Assembly (NCBI RefSeq): GCF_030249855.1 | Contig: NZ_JANURN010000002.1 | Location: 225,694 to 289,693, forward strand | Source: Helicobacter_B zhangjianzhongii | Lineage (GTDB): Bacteria > Campylobacterota > Campylobacteria > Campylobacterales > Helicobacteraceae | DNA length: 64,000 bases | Direction: 5' to 3' | Shown here: positions 8,042-15,470 of the stretch, in pieces | Position numbering within the stretch: the first letter of the stretch is position 1 | How the letters are laid out: the number at the start of each line of letters is the position of its first letter | The notes under the pieces: model-generated | Databases searched by the model: none | Told to the model about the DNA's origin: nothing | What the model saw: the letters and a program-made list of their open reading frames with translations, nothing else | Made by a program: the position numbers and the translations under genes

Positions 8042-9853
8042 TTAAATGCTTATTAACTGCGCTTGTCTAGCCCTTAGATCCACCCACACGCGATAGATGG
8101 ATTCTGGTGGGATAGAGGCGATCTCAAAGCTACCACTTTGACTTAGCACATAAGGATTGCCTAGCAGCACGCGCGAGAGCTTTGTATCGCGCATATTTTT
8201 GCCCTTGCTTGTTTGTGGATTGCCAAGTAGGGTGATGACTTGTGGGCTTTGTAATGCCCACGCCAAATGCGTAACCCCCGTATCCCCCCCGATCACGCAG
8301 TGCATAGCGTTTAGGACATATTTTAGGGCGTTGAAGTCAAGCGGCGGAAAAAGGCAGGTGTGAAGATTTCTCGCCTCTAGCATAGCTTGGAGGGATAGGG
8401 CATTGTGCTTATGCTCGTGATAGATTAGGCAAAATGTGATTTTCTGTGTGCTTGCTTGCTGCATACGCGTGGCAAGAGCGGCAAATTGCTCTATGGGGTA
8501 GGTTTTTTGCGGGATTGAGGCTTCTAGGACAAATAGCACGCGATAGGTGCTAGACTCTAGGGTGGCTTGTGTGCTTGGGGGGAGGGGGGCTTTGCCCCAG
8601 CCAAACCCACTTTTTGCGTGCTTGGGCGTTGGCTTTTGCGCGCTTTTTGGGGATTCTGCGGCGGGGGCTTGCTCATTACCGCTTAGGTAAATCCCTTCGC
8701 CCCCGCCTTGAAAACCCCAAAAATCATCGCAAAACAAGGGATACCGCTCGCCGCTAGGCGATGTTTCTTTAGAAAATCCTGCCGCCTGCGGCGTAGCTAT
8801 GCTTTGGGCGTTAGGGCTAGAATCCTTTGTGGAGTCGCTTAGAGTTGAGGCGTTTTGGGCAGAAAAACTAGAATCCTCGTTTTCACTAGTGGCATTATTT
8901 TCTGTCATTGCGAGACACTGCGTAGCAGTGGCGTGGCAATCCATAGTTTTTGCGGTAGCAAAAATGGGAGTATCACTAGAATCCGCTTTTTGTAATGTTT
9001 GTATTTCTTGTGCTTTTTGTGCTGTTTTTTCAAAAGTGGATTCTAGGGGGTTGGTATATTTTTGTATGGATTGCCACGCTTTGCGGAGCAAAGCTCGCAA
9101 TGACAGAAAATAAGCATTGCTGCTAGAATCCACTTTTTTATTTTCAGTCCGTTTTTCTTCTTCAAGGATTCTAGGAGTTGCGGTGGGGCTTTCAAAAGTG
9201 GATTCTAGGGGTTGGACTTGTTTTGTAAAACCGCTGTGGGATTCTAGGTTTTGCGATGAGAAATCGGGGTTTTTCAAGCGCGCGCAAGGGCGCATACTTG
9301 GAGTATGTAACTGAAGCGCGCGCGCAGAAATCCCCGATTTATCGCGCAAAGCCGAATCCCTCAAACAACACTGATAAATTGCGGCATTGCGCACCAATAT
9401 ATTCTCATCATACGCCACCTTCACGCGCCTACTATATAGCACGCTAGCTAGCCCCTCTCGCGCCGAGCTAAAGCTAAAGCCCACAAACTCCCTAGAATCT
9501 AGCGCACGCCCCACAATGGCAGATTTGATTAGTCCTTGCAAATCTAGCACCACATCAAACCGCCCCAAAGCACGCAAGCTCCGCCAAAGCTCCCTAACGG
9601 CACGGAGTGATTTAAGGCGTTTGATAGGTAGGGCGTGTAGTGTCGTGATCGCTTTATGATGCTCTAATATCCCTGCAAAGCGCGTATCCACAAACCACTC
9701 AATACGCACTTCATCATATTCCTGCGCCAAAGCGTGATAAAAGTCCATAAGCTTGCTAGCAGATACCACGACATCGCCAAACGATGAGAGCCGCACAATG
9801 CCTATGCGGATAGATTTTGTGGGGGTCTTGCTTGCTTGTGTGAGCTGCTCCAT
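8042..9853 (-). CDS. waaC: Lipopolysaccharide heptosyltransferase I with ~270-residue repeat insertion
   Basis: 603 residues against ~330-345 in the family. Adds the first heptose to Kdo in the LPS inner core. The N-terminal half (residues 1-165: IRIGIVRLSSFGDVVVS, LDLQGLIKSAIVG) and C-terminal half (438-603: RVLFVLEAS, HCVIGGDTGVTHLAWAL, TLLGNP) together form one ordinary GT9 enzyme of ~333 residues. Residues ~166-437, between the two Rossmann lobes, are almost wholly translated repeats: KVDS/LESTF, SLRALLRKAWQSI, MDCHATATQCLAMTE and GGEGIYLSGNEQA. The reading frame stays open throughout. Whether the insert is translated, removed or inactivating cannot be told from sequence. The start lies 4 nt after the pyrC stop. 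Confidence 0.85.
   Translation of the reverse strand: MEQLTQASKTPTKSIRIGIVRLSSFGDVVVSASKLMDFYHALAQEYDEVRIEWFVDTRFAGILEHHKAITTLHALPIKRLKSLRAVRELWRSLRALGRFDVVLDLQGLIKSAIVGRALDSREFVGFSFSSAREGLASVLYSRRVKVAYDENILVRNAAIYQCCLRDSALRDKSGISARALQLHTPSMRPCARLKNPDFSSQNLESHSGFTKQVQPLESTFESPTATPRILEEEKRTENKKVDSSSNAYFLSLRALLRKAWQSIQKYTNPLESTFEKTAQKAQEIQTLQKADSSDTPIFATAKTMDCHATATQCLAMTENNATSENEDSSFSAQNASTLSDSTKDSSPNAQSIATPQAAGFSKETSPSGERYPLFCDDFWGFQGGGEGIYLSGNEQAPAAESPKSAQKPTPKHAKSGFGWGKAPLPPSTQATLESSTYRVLFVLEASIPQKTYPIEQFAALATRMQQASTQKITFCLIYHEHKHNALSLQAMLEARNLHTCLFPPLDFNALKYVLNAMHCVIGGDTGVTHLAWALQSPQVITLLGNPQTSKGKNMRDTKLSRVLLGNPYVLSQSGSFEIASIPPESIYRVWVDLRARQAQLISI
8575..9345. repeat. Dense dispersed-repeat insertion inside waaC
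   Basis: About 800 bp of concatenated repeat modules. They include the nested palindrome around 8660-8708 (GGGCTTGCTCATTACC arm), GTCATTGCGAG hairpins at about 8905-8945 and 9060-9105, the 15-mer AAAAGTGGATTCTAG in both orientations several times, and a long-arm element at about 9240-9350 (arms ATCGGGGTTTTTCAAGCGCG and its near complement). Confidence 0.9.
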
Positions 9854-9856
9854 ATC

Positions 9857-10933
9857 TTATGCCTTGCTCTCTATCTCTCTCCACGCGATCATCTCGCCTG
9901 CACGCAAGGGCGTTAGATTAGAATCTAGCACGCGGATAGATTCTGGGATTTTGTAGGGGGCTTGCTCTAGGGTGATTAGCTTAGGATTGTCCTCCCACGC
10001 CTGCGCTGCTTGCACCCAGCAAGCAAGATCATAGATTTTCATCGCATTATCGCTCACAAAGGCTTGGAGATTGTGCAGGGCATTATGCTTGTGAAATAGC
10101 TCTGCAAGCTGGGGCAAAAGCCCCACCGCGCTAAAAATCCCTGCCGCGCCCTTTTGCTTGGCTTCTAGGCTATGGGGCGCAGAGTCTGAGCCAAAGCACA
10201 CTTTGCTATGCGCATTTAGGGCTAGATCTAGCAGGGCTTGCTTGTCTTTGGGTGTTTTTAGCACAGGCTTGCAGAAGTGATGATGACAGAGTGCGCCGCC
10301 TGCTAGATTGCTAAGATCTAGGGTGATATGGTGCAAAGTCAAGGTCGCATAGAGATTATCATACTCCTCTAGAAGTGGGATCGTGCGGTGATCGCTTATA
10401 TGCTCTATGATGATTTTGAGATTAGGGAAGCGTGTGGCAAGCTCTCTAAATATCGCGCCAAACTCCATCTCTCGCTCCAGCACAAAGCCCCCGCTCTCGC
10501 CGTGGATACAAAGGATTATGCCAAGCTCTTGTGCCGCGCTAAAAATTTCATACGATTTGCTATCTAGCACTTGGGCTATGCCATTATCGCTATTTGTGGT
10601 GGCACCCTTGGGATAGAGCTTTAGGAGCTTGAAGCCGTGCTTGGCACAGGATTCTAGCTCTTGTGGGGTGAGTGAGTCGCTCAAATACAGCGCACAAAGT
10701 GGCTCAAAGGATTCTAGCGGCTGCTTATGTGCTTTAGCATAGCTATGGATAGAATCTTTAATTGCTTGCTTGTAGGCTTGTGCCTTGTGTAAGGAATCTA
10801 TGGGGGGCGTTAGATTTGGCATTATCACCGCCGCGGCAAAGCTTTTAGCACTAAAGGGCGTAACGACATCAAGCAGCGCGCCATCGCGTAAATGCAAGTG
10901 CATATCAAGGGGATTTTTTAGTGTGATTTGCAT
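9857..10933 (-). CDS. pyrC: Dihydroorotase
   Basis: 358 residues. Interconverts carbamoyl-aspartate and dihydroorotate in pyrimidine synthesis. Metal-site motifs are intact: HLHLRDG near the N-terminus, MPNLTPP, the carboxylated lysine region LKLYPKGATTNS, CIHGE, IIEHISDHRT and FGSDSAPHS with the catalytic Asp. It resembles the shorter of the two H. pylori dihydroorotase genes, the one beside tonB, fliN and nth. That order is kept here. AAGGAG precedes the ATG. Confidence 0.93.
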   Translation of the reverse strand: MQITLKNPLDMHLHLRDGALLDVVTPFSAKSFAAAVIMPNLTPPIDSLHKAQAYKQAIKDSIHSYAKAHKQPLESFEPLCALYLSDSLTPQELESCAKHGFKLLKLYPKGATTNSDNGIAQVLDSKSYEIFSAAQELGIILCIHGESGGFVLEREMEFGAIFRELATRFPNLKIIIEHISDHRTIPLLEEYDNLYATLTLHHITLDLSNLAGGALCHHHFCKPVLKTPKDKQALLDLALNAHSKVCFGSDSAPHSLEAKQKGAAGIFSAVGLLPQLAELFHKHNALHNLQAFVSDNAMKIYDLACWVQAAQAWEDNPKLITLEQAPYKIPESIRVLDSNLTPLRAGEMIAWREIESKA

Positions 10934-10942
10934 AGTAGCTCC

Positions 10943-11761
10943 TTAACGATAAATAGTATAGGTGATGTGGAAGCGGATAAGCGTGCGCTGCTTAGGTCGC
11001 GGATAGTCCTTATAGGCGATTTCTATGGTTTTTTGCGAGTTTTTATCTAGTAGCACAAAGCCCGAGCTAAGAAGCAGCTTCAATCCTTGTATATCACCAT
11101 TTGGTAGCAAGTAGAATTCTATCGCATTCTCGCCGGATTGGTTGAGATATGCGGCGGTGTTTGGGTAGGTTAAGTAGCGTTGTGTGATGCGTGCTATCTC
11201 GCGCAAATTGCTTGTGATGAAATCTCGCTCTGCACTGCCTAGATCCCCCCACTCATCGCCATAGAGCTTGTCAATATCGCGCCTCGTTTGGCGGTCAAGC
11301 CCTTTGTCTTGCTCAAGTGATGGACGCGATTGCGTGCTTTGGTTTGCTGGGGAGAAAAATTGCAAGTTTTTGGGATCGTAAGTGGTATGTGGTAAAGGAG
11401 TTTGAGAGTCTAGGGGCTTTGGCTGCTTGGGGTTGCTTTGTGTGCTTGGGGTGGTGGCTTGGCTTGGCTTGGTGGGGGGGTATGGGCTTTGGGCGGTGTC
11501 TTTGCTTGCTAGGGTGGGAGGTGGTGCGCCGGGGGTATTTGCACTTTTATCAAGGCTTGTGCCGCGCTTTAGGATAAGTAGGTTTTCTGTGTCGATTTTG
11601 CGGAGTTTGGGGGTTTTGAAAAAATGCGCATAAAGCCACCAGCTGATAAAAATCACAAACAAGTGCGCGCTTAAAGCGATCGCTAGGCTTACATAAAAGC
11701 GCGTTTGGCTGCTTGTATCAAGCGAGATAGGCGATTTATAGATGGGGGGTAGATTCATCAT
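10943..11761 (-). CDS. TonB-like energy transducer
   Basis: About 272 residues from the ATG at 11761, which overlaps the upstream stop as ATGA and suggests coupled translation. One membrane anchor (FYVSLAIALSAHLFVIFISW) is followed by a long Pro/Thr/Ser/Gln-rich periplasmic spacer (residues ~80-165). A C-terminal TonB-like domain follows (NTAAYLNQSGENAIEFYLLPNGDIQGLKLL). Such proteins pass proton-motive energy to outer-membrane siderophore receptors. No exbB or exbD is nearby. The position corresponds to the tonB-like gene between pyrC and fliN in H. pylori. Confidence 0.75.
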   Translation of the reverse strand: MMNLPPIYKSPISLDTSSQTRFYVSLAIALSAHLFVIFISWWLYAHFFKTPKLRKIDTENLLILKRGTSLDKSANTPGAPPPTLASKDTAQSPYPPTKPSQATTPSTQSNPKQPKPLDSQTPLPHTTYDPKNLQFFSPANQSTQSRPSLEQDKGLDRQTRRDIDKLYGDEWGDLGSAERDFITSNLREIARITQRYLTYPNTAAYLNQSGENAIEFYLLPNGDIQGLKLLLSSGFVLLDKNSQKTIEIAYKDYPRPKQRTLIRFHITYTIYR

Positions 11762-12681
11762 TTTGCATTGTTGAGTGTGCTCCAAAACTTCTCATCAAAT
11801 GCTTTGACATCGCCTATCCTTTGTGGCTTGGCTTGGGGGGAGTTGCTGGTGGTGTGCGTTTGTTTGGGGATTTTATCAAGCAAGACATTGCCTTTATCAC
11901 CTAAAAGCACCATATAGAAATACTCTTTAGCCTCGATGATGATGACTTTGTTTTTAGGGTCGATTTGGCTTTGTGAGACGACTTTGAGCGAGTCATTAAG
12001 CCCTGAGCGTCTGCGTATTTGCTTGCGGATATAGAGTAATACCACAAGGATAAGCAAAAAGCTTGCGATGATATACCAATACTTCTGTATATCCATATCC
12101 TGCGTGCTTAAGCTTAGCTTGCTTGTATCAAGCAAGGGGGCGGAGGTGGATTCTAGGGATTCTAGGGCTTTGGCGTTTGCGGTGTCTTTGTCTTGCGGGG
12201 TGCTTTGTGTGCTTGAAGGCTTTTGAAATACTTCATTGATAGGCGTTGGCTTTAGCGTGGTGGGGGTATTTAGCAGAGAATCCACAATCCCAGAATCCGC
12301 GGTAAAAAAGCTTAGGCGCAGGGTGTTTTTGTCTTTGGAAATGCTTGGCTTGACATAGTAGGGCTTGCGCGATTCTACGCTGAAGTAGAGATTGTTGTTT
12401 TTGGGGATAATCTCAAGCTTTTTTATCGGCGAGTTTTGGAAGCTCCTAGTTACTTTGCTGCCGCTTGTGATTTGCGAGATCATAGTCATTTTTTGCGTGC
12501 TTTTGCCATTAGGCACGCTTGCTGTGCCTACCTCACCGCTAAAGGCAGAATCCAGCAGCAAAAGCACATCAAGCTTATCTTGCTCGGGGTAAGTTTGGAT
12601 CTGCTTGAGCGTAGCTGCACCACAAATATGCGCAACTACCATAAGCATAGCAAGCGTGTGTTGGATACCTAGCTTTTTCAT
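11758..12681 (-). CDS. fliO: FliO-like flagellar export protein with periplasmic N-terminal domain
   Basis: About 307 residues from the ATG at 12681, 8 nt after the fliN stop. An earlier in-frame ATG at 12750 would overlap fliN by 62 bp and place the signal peptide internally. Order: signal peptide (MKKLGIQHTLAMLMVVAHIC), a ~140-residue beta-rich AMIN-like periplasmic domain, a low-complexity linker, one membrane helix (WYIIASFLLILVVLLYIRK), then a cytoplasmic FliO-like domain (VIIIEAKEYFYMVLLGDKG). FliO helps assemble the flagellar export gate. Position next to fliN supports this. The periplasmic domain is extra compared with enterobacterial FliO. Confidence 0.6.
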   Translation of the reverse strand: MKKLGIQHTLAMLMVVAHICGAATLKQIQTYPEQDKLDVLLLLDSAFSGEVGTASVPNGKSTQKMTMISQITSGSKVTRSFQNSPIKKLEIIPKNNNLYFSVESRKPYYVKPSISKDKNTLRLSFFTADSGIVDSLLNTPTTLKPTPINEVFQKPSSTQSTPQDKDTANAKALESLESTSAPLLDTSKLSLSTQDMDIQKYWYIIASFLLILVVLLYIRKQIRRRSGLNDSLKVVSQSQIDPKNKVIIIEAKEYFYMVLLGDKGNVLLDKIPKQTHTTSNSPQAKPQRIGDVKAFDEKFWSTLNNAK

Positions 12682-12688
12682 CGGTGGG

Positions 12689-13054
12689 TTAGTCGTAGGG
12701 ATTTGTGCGTGCGATGTAATACACAATCGCATTAGAATCCAAAATTTCATTTAAACGGATAGCAAGCGATCGCTCATAGACCATCACCTCGCCTTTGCCG
12801 ATGATCCTGCCATTGACAAAGACATCGATACTCTCTCCTGCGGGCTTTTGCAGATCGATAATCGAGCCTTTTTCAAACTTCAAAATCTCTGCCAAAGGGA
12901 TTTTAGAAGAGCCTAGCTCCGCGGTAAAAACTACGCCCATATCAAGCAAGCCGCCGTAATTTTCCATCATATCTTCAAGATAGGAGGCAAGCTCTATTTC
13001 TTCTGGGGTATGGGCTTTTTGCTTATCGAGTATGGAGTTGGGTCGATCTGCCAT
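12689..13054 (-). CDS. fliN: Flagellar motor switch protein FliN
   Basis: 121 residues. Forms part of the C-ring that controls motor direction and export. The C-terminal SpoA domain is clear: LLDMGVVFTAELGSSKIPLAEIL, SIIDLQKPAGESIDVFVNG, GKGEVMVYERSLAIRLNEIL. Flanked by a cheX-like gene and a fliO-like gene, making a small motility cluster. Confidence 0.95.
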   Translation of the reverse strand: MADRPNSILDKQKAHTPEEIELASYLEDMMENYGGLLDMGVVFTAELGSSKIPLAEILKFEKGSIIDLQKPAGESIDVFVNGRIIGKGEVMVYERSLAIRLNEILDSNAIVYYIARTNPYD

Positions 13055-13080
13055 AAGCGTTCCTTAAAGAGTTGTTGTCG

Positions 13081-13491
13081 CTATGATTTATTACTGCGTA
13101 GAAAAATACTGCAATGCCCCAAGCCTTGCAAGCGGAAGTGGATACCTTGATCGTAGTTTTTTATCACGCGGATTCCTAGGAATTCTGGGGTGGAGATGTT
13201 GAAGCTTGTATTGCGCTTTTGGGCGATGACTTTGGCGTGTCCTACGGTGAGATTAGCAAGCTCTCGCGCCATATCTTCTAGCGCGTCATCACTAGGAGTG
13301 CTATCATCTAAAAAGTGCAGGCACATTGTTTTTAAAAAAGGCTTATTAAACACAAGCAAGACATTTGTGCCTCTGCCAATCATTTCAATCGAAGTGAGAT
13401 AGCCCTTTTTAAGCGGGATAATAGACTCTTCTACCTCGACACTGATAGAATCTTTAATAACTTCAAAAAAACTCTCTTTGATCACTTCCAT
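13081..13491 (-). CDS. CheX/CheC-like chemotaxis phosphatase domain protein
   Basis: 136 residues. The block DMARELANLTVGHAKVIAQ matches the pattern of the CheC/CheX/FliY phosphatase helix (acidic residue, then L-x-N-x-x-x-G-x-A-K). These proteins dephosphorylate CheY-P. The flanking beta segments (GYLTSIEMIGRGTNVLLVF; GIHFRLQGLGHCSIFLR) fit the same fold. It lies between nth and fliN with 26-nt gaps on each side, which supports a motility role. It could instead be a catalytically dead CheX relative. Confidence 0.6.
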   Translation of the reverse strand: MEVIKESFFEVIKDSISVEVEESIIPLKKGYLTSIEMIGRGTNVLLVFNKPFLKTMCLHFLDDSTPSDDALEDMARELANLTVGHAKVIAQKRNTSFNISTPEFLGIRVIKNYDQGIHFRLQGLGHCSIFLRSNKS

Positions 13492-13517
13492 ACCGCACCA
13501 GCCTTTGACTTTTATTA

Positions 13518-14210
13518 TTATTGTAGCGTAATTTTGGCTTTAGGCTTAGGTTTCTTGCGTGTTTTGTCCTTGTGGCAGAATTCTTGCACGAAGCATTGTG
13601 AGCATTGGGGCTTGATCGCCTTGCAGATATAGCGACCAAATAGCACAAAAGCTTGGTGCAAGTTTGATAGCTCGGTAACAAACACTCTCTGCAAATCTTG
13701 CTCGGTTTTTTCTGGGGTTTTGGCATTGCTTAAGGCTAGGCGGTGAGAGACGCGGAATACATGGGTATCGACAGCCATTACATTTGCCTGGCAGTATTCT
13801 AGCAGCACGACATTGGCGGTTTTCTGCCCTACGCCTGCTAGGGATTTTAGCTCTGCTTGAGTGGTGGGGATCTTGCCTTGAAAATGCTCTAGGACTTGCT
13901 GTGCCATTTGGTGTAAATGCTTGGCTTTGTTGTTGAAAAATGAAATGCTTTTGATGAGATCTTTGATCTCTGCAATATCGGCTTGTGCTAGTGCCTGCAC
14001 GCTGGGATAGCGCGCGAAAAATGCGGGCGTTACGAGATTGACACGCTTATCGGTGCATTGGGCAGAGAGCATTACACACACAAGCAGCTCATACATATTG
14101 CGATAGTTTAGCTCTGTTTTTGCCTGTGGATAATGCGCGAGAAATCGCGCCTTGATCTCGGCGATTTGGGATTTTGTCCTGCGTGGCTTGGGTATTGTAG
14201 CTTTGCTCAT
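13518..14210 (-). CDS. nth: Endonuclease III
   Basis: About 230 residues from the ATG at 14210, which has AAGGAG 5 nt upstream. A longer ATG at 14237 lacks this. A DNA glycosylase/AP-lyase removing oxidised pyrimidines. The helix-hairpin-helix LAGVGQKTANVVL supplies the catalytic Lys, VDTHVFRVSHRL the catalytic Asp, and CKAIKPQCSQCFVQEFC the C-x6-C-x2-C-x5-C iron-sulphur loop. It heads the minus-strand run through waaC and lies 66 nt from the degenerate CRISPR repeat. Confidence 0.96.
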   Translation of the reverse strand: MSKATIPKPRRTKSQIAEIKARFLAHYPQAKTELNYRNMYELLVCVMLSAQCTDKRVNLVTPAFFARYPSVQALAQADIAEIKDLIKSISFFNNKAKHLHQMAQQVLEHFQGKIPTTQAELKSLAGVGQKTANVVLLEYCQANVMAVDTHVFRVSHRLALSNAKTPEKTEQDLQRVFVTELSNLHQAFVLFGRYICKAIKPQCSQCFVQEFCHKDKTRKKPKPKAKITLQ

Positions 14211-14275
14211 AAAAACTCCTTGGGTATGCAAATGCATTGTAGCAAAATGGCTTAGGTTTGTAATGTAAGCTTTTT

Positions 14276-14310
14276 GTTTTAGCTCCTTTTTAAACTGCCG
14301 TGTGTAGAAT
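14276..14310 (+). CRISPR. Degenerate terminal CRISPR repeat
   Basis: A 35-nt degenerate copy of the 36-nt repeat: GTTTTAG, then CTCC instead of TCCC, then the identical TTTTTAAACTGCC, then GTGTG instead of TTATGG, then TAGAAT. It lies 631 nt to the left of the first intact repeat. Degenerate end repeats normally mark the old, leader-distal end of an array. Its TAGAAT could serve as a -10 for the gene that follows. Confidence 0.85.
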
Positions 14311-14367
14311 GAGAAAGCTATACAATGCTTTAAAATCGGTTAATAAACAATACTTAGGAGCGTAGAA

Positions 14368-14937
14368 ATGGAATTGATTGTAAATGGTGGAAAAGGTGTA
14401 AGCAATGAGAATGTCAAGGGCTTTTTAGATAGCTTAGGCGAGCAGTTAGGGCGTATTGACAAGAGCGATTTACCAGAGGCGTTACAAGACTTTGTAATAG
14501 AGTTTGGAGATGGGCAGCACGATGGGCAGTATATGTATAAGCTAATAGCAGGCAATGCAGAGCTAGAAAATGTCGGCACAGAGCAAGAGCTAACTTACTA
14601 CAACAAAGAGACAAGCGGCGTGGTAAGCAAGGTAAATATCAACGCAGAGAACACAAGCGATGCGCTAGGTTTAGCTTTGTTTGTGGGAATCTTTGGCAAG
14701 GTGTTTGAATCGGTAGAGAATCCCATCGAGCTAGTAGATAGCATAGTGGAGAATACAATAGATATAAAAGATTATAGCGGCAATAAGTATGCGCTACTAC
14801 TTGCAGGAGATTTGCGATATGGCGCGATTGTAAATTACATTTTCACAAGCAACTCTTTTGTGAATGTATTAAAAGATAAAGCTAAGTTTATATATAATGT
14901 TATGAAAATTGCTATGGAATCATCAGCAAGAGTATAG
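14368..14937 (+). CDS. Unknown acidic protein encoded within the CRISPR array
   Basis: 189 residues, function not recognised. It lies entirely between the degenerate repeat (ends 14310) and the first intact repeat (starts 14942), with only 4 nt between its stop codon and that repeat. TAGGAG is 6 nt before the ATG, so it looks expressed. About 28 Asp+Glu against 16 Lys+Arg make it clearly acidic. No signal peptide is visible; one moderately hydrophobic stretch (ALGLALFVGIFGKVF) sits mid-protein. There are no metal or nucleotide motifs. It is not cas4 or csn2, which type II-C lacks. Acidic small proteins near Cas9 loci can be DNA mimics or anti-CRISPRs, but nothing here proves that; it could be captured cargo. 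Confidence 0.7.
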   Translation: MELIVNGGKGVSNENVKGFLDSLGEQLGRIDKSDLPEALQDFVIEFGDGQHDGQYMYKLIAGNAELENVGTEQELTYYNKETSGVVSKVNINAENTSDALGLALFVGIFGKVFESVENPIELVDSIVENTIDIKDYSGNKYALLLAGDLRYGAIVNYIFTSNSFVNVLKDKAKFIYNVMKIAMESSARV

Positions 14938-14941
14938 ATTT

Positions 14942-15309
14942 GTTTTAGTCCCTTTTTAAACTGCCTTATGGTAGAATGCACCGGCTTGAATACCAGCACC
15001 GCCGAGAGTTTTAGTCCCTTTTTAAACTGCCTTATGGTAGAATCAAGTCTTGCAAGCAGAAGCAAGCGAGCAAGGTTTTAGTCCCTTTTTAAACTGCCTT
15101 ATGGTAGAATAGCACCAGCGGAGATACCAGCACCGCCTAAGTTTTAGTCCCTTTTTAAACTGCCTTATGGTAGAATGCTAAATGCCAATAATCCAAAGTA
15201 TCACGGGTTTTAGTCCCTTTTTAAACTGCCTTATGGTAGAATTAAGTCTTGCAGCGGCTTAATGTCTCTAAAAGTTTTAGTCCCTTTTTAAACTGCCTTA
15301 TGGTAGAAT
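14942..15309 (+). CRISPR. Type II-C CRISPR array, 6 repeats and 5 spacers
   Basis: Six identical 36-nt repeats at 14942-14977, 15008-15043, 15075-15110, 15141-15176, 15207-15242 and 15274-15309. They begin GTTTTAGTCCC and end TTATGGTAGAAT, close to the C. jejuni repeat. Spacers are 30, 31, 30, 30 and 31 nt. Each repeat ends in an extended -10 (TGG followed by TAGAAT), so each spacer could be transcribed from its own promoter, as known for Neisseria and Campylobacter II-C arrays. Spacers 1 and 3 are related to each other. The crRNA direction is +, opposite to the cas genes. Confidence 0.97.
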
Positions 15310-15358
15310 AGCTTCCTTTCTATCGCCCTGTGGCACGAAGCTAGAGCAGATTTGTAAA

Positions 15359-15384
15359 GCGCGAAATCCTTTAGGATTTCGCGC
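15359..15384 (+). other. Perfect hairpin between array and tracrRNA
   Basis: GCGCGAAATCC, loop TTTA, GGATTTCGCGC: an 11-bp perfect stem starting 49 nt after the last repeat and ending 7 nt before the tracrRNA anti-repeat. No T-run follows on the + strand, so it is at most a weak terminator. It may separate array read-through from the tracrRNA or be part of a long tracrRNA form. Confidence 0.6.
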
Positions 15385-15385
15385 T

Positions 15386-15470
15386 AAATTTGGCAGTTTA
15401 AAAAGGGACTAAAATAAGGAAGTAAAGGGTCTTCCGCAGGGTAAGTCATATCCCTATCAAAACCCTAGAA
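15386..15470 (+). ncRNA. tracrRNA (ends approximate)
   Basis: The anti-repeat at 15392-15415 complements the first 24 nt of the repeat, with one G-U pair at the end. Downstream come a nexus-like stem GGAAG/CTTCC (15418-15435), then AGGG...CCCT (15438-15455) and TCAAAACCCT. This is the same layout as the C. jejuni tracrRNA, where the AAAACC tract joins a triple-helix fold. It guides Cas9 together with crRNA. The 3' end overlaps the last codons of cas2 on the other strand. 5' and 3' ends are estimates; no promoter was identified with confidence. Confidence 0.85.

Noticed and set aside
9256..9659. Plus-strand ORFs inside waaC
   Set aside because: Shadows of waaC and of the repeat insertion; no ribosome sites.
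14835..15065. Minus-strand ORF crossing the CRISPR repeats
   Set aside because: Its sequence is the translated repeat (STIRQFKKGLK twice) and spacers; no ribosome site.
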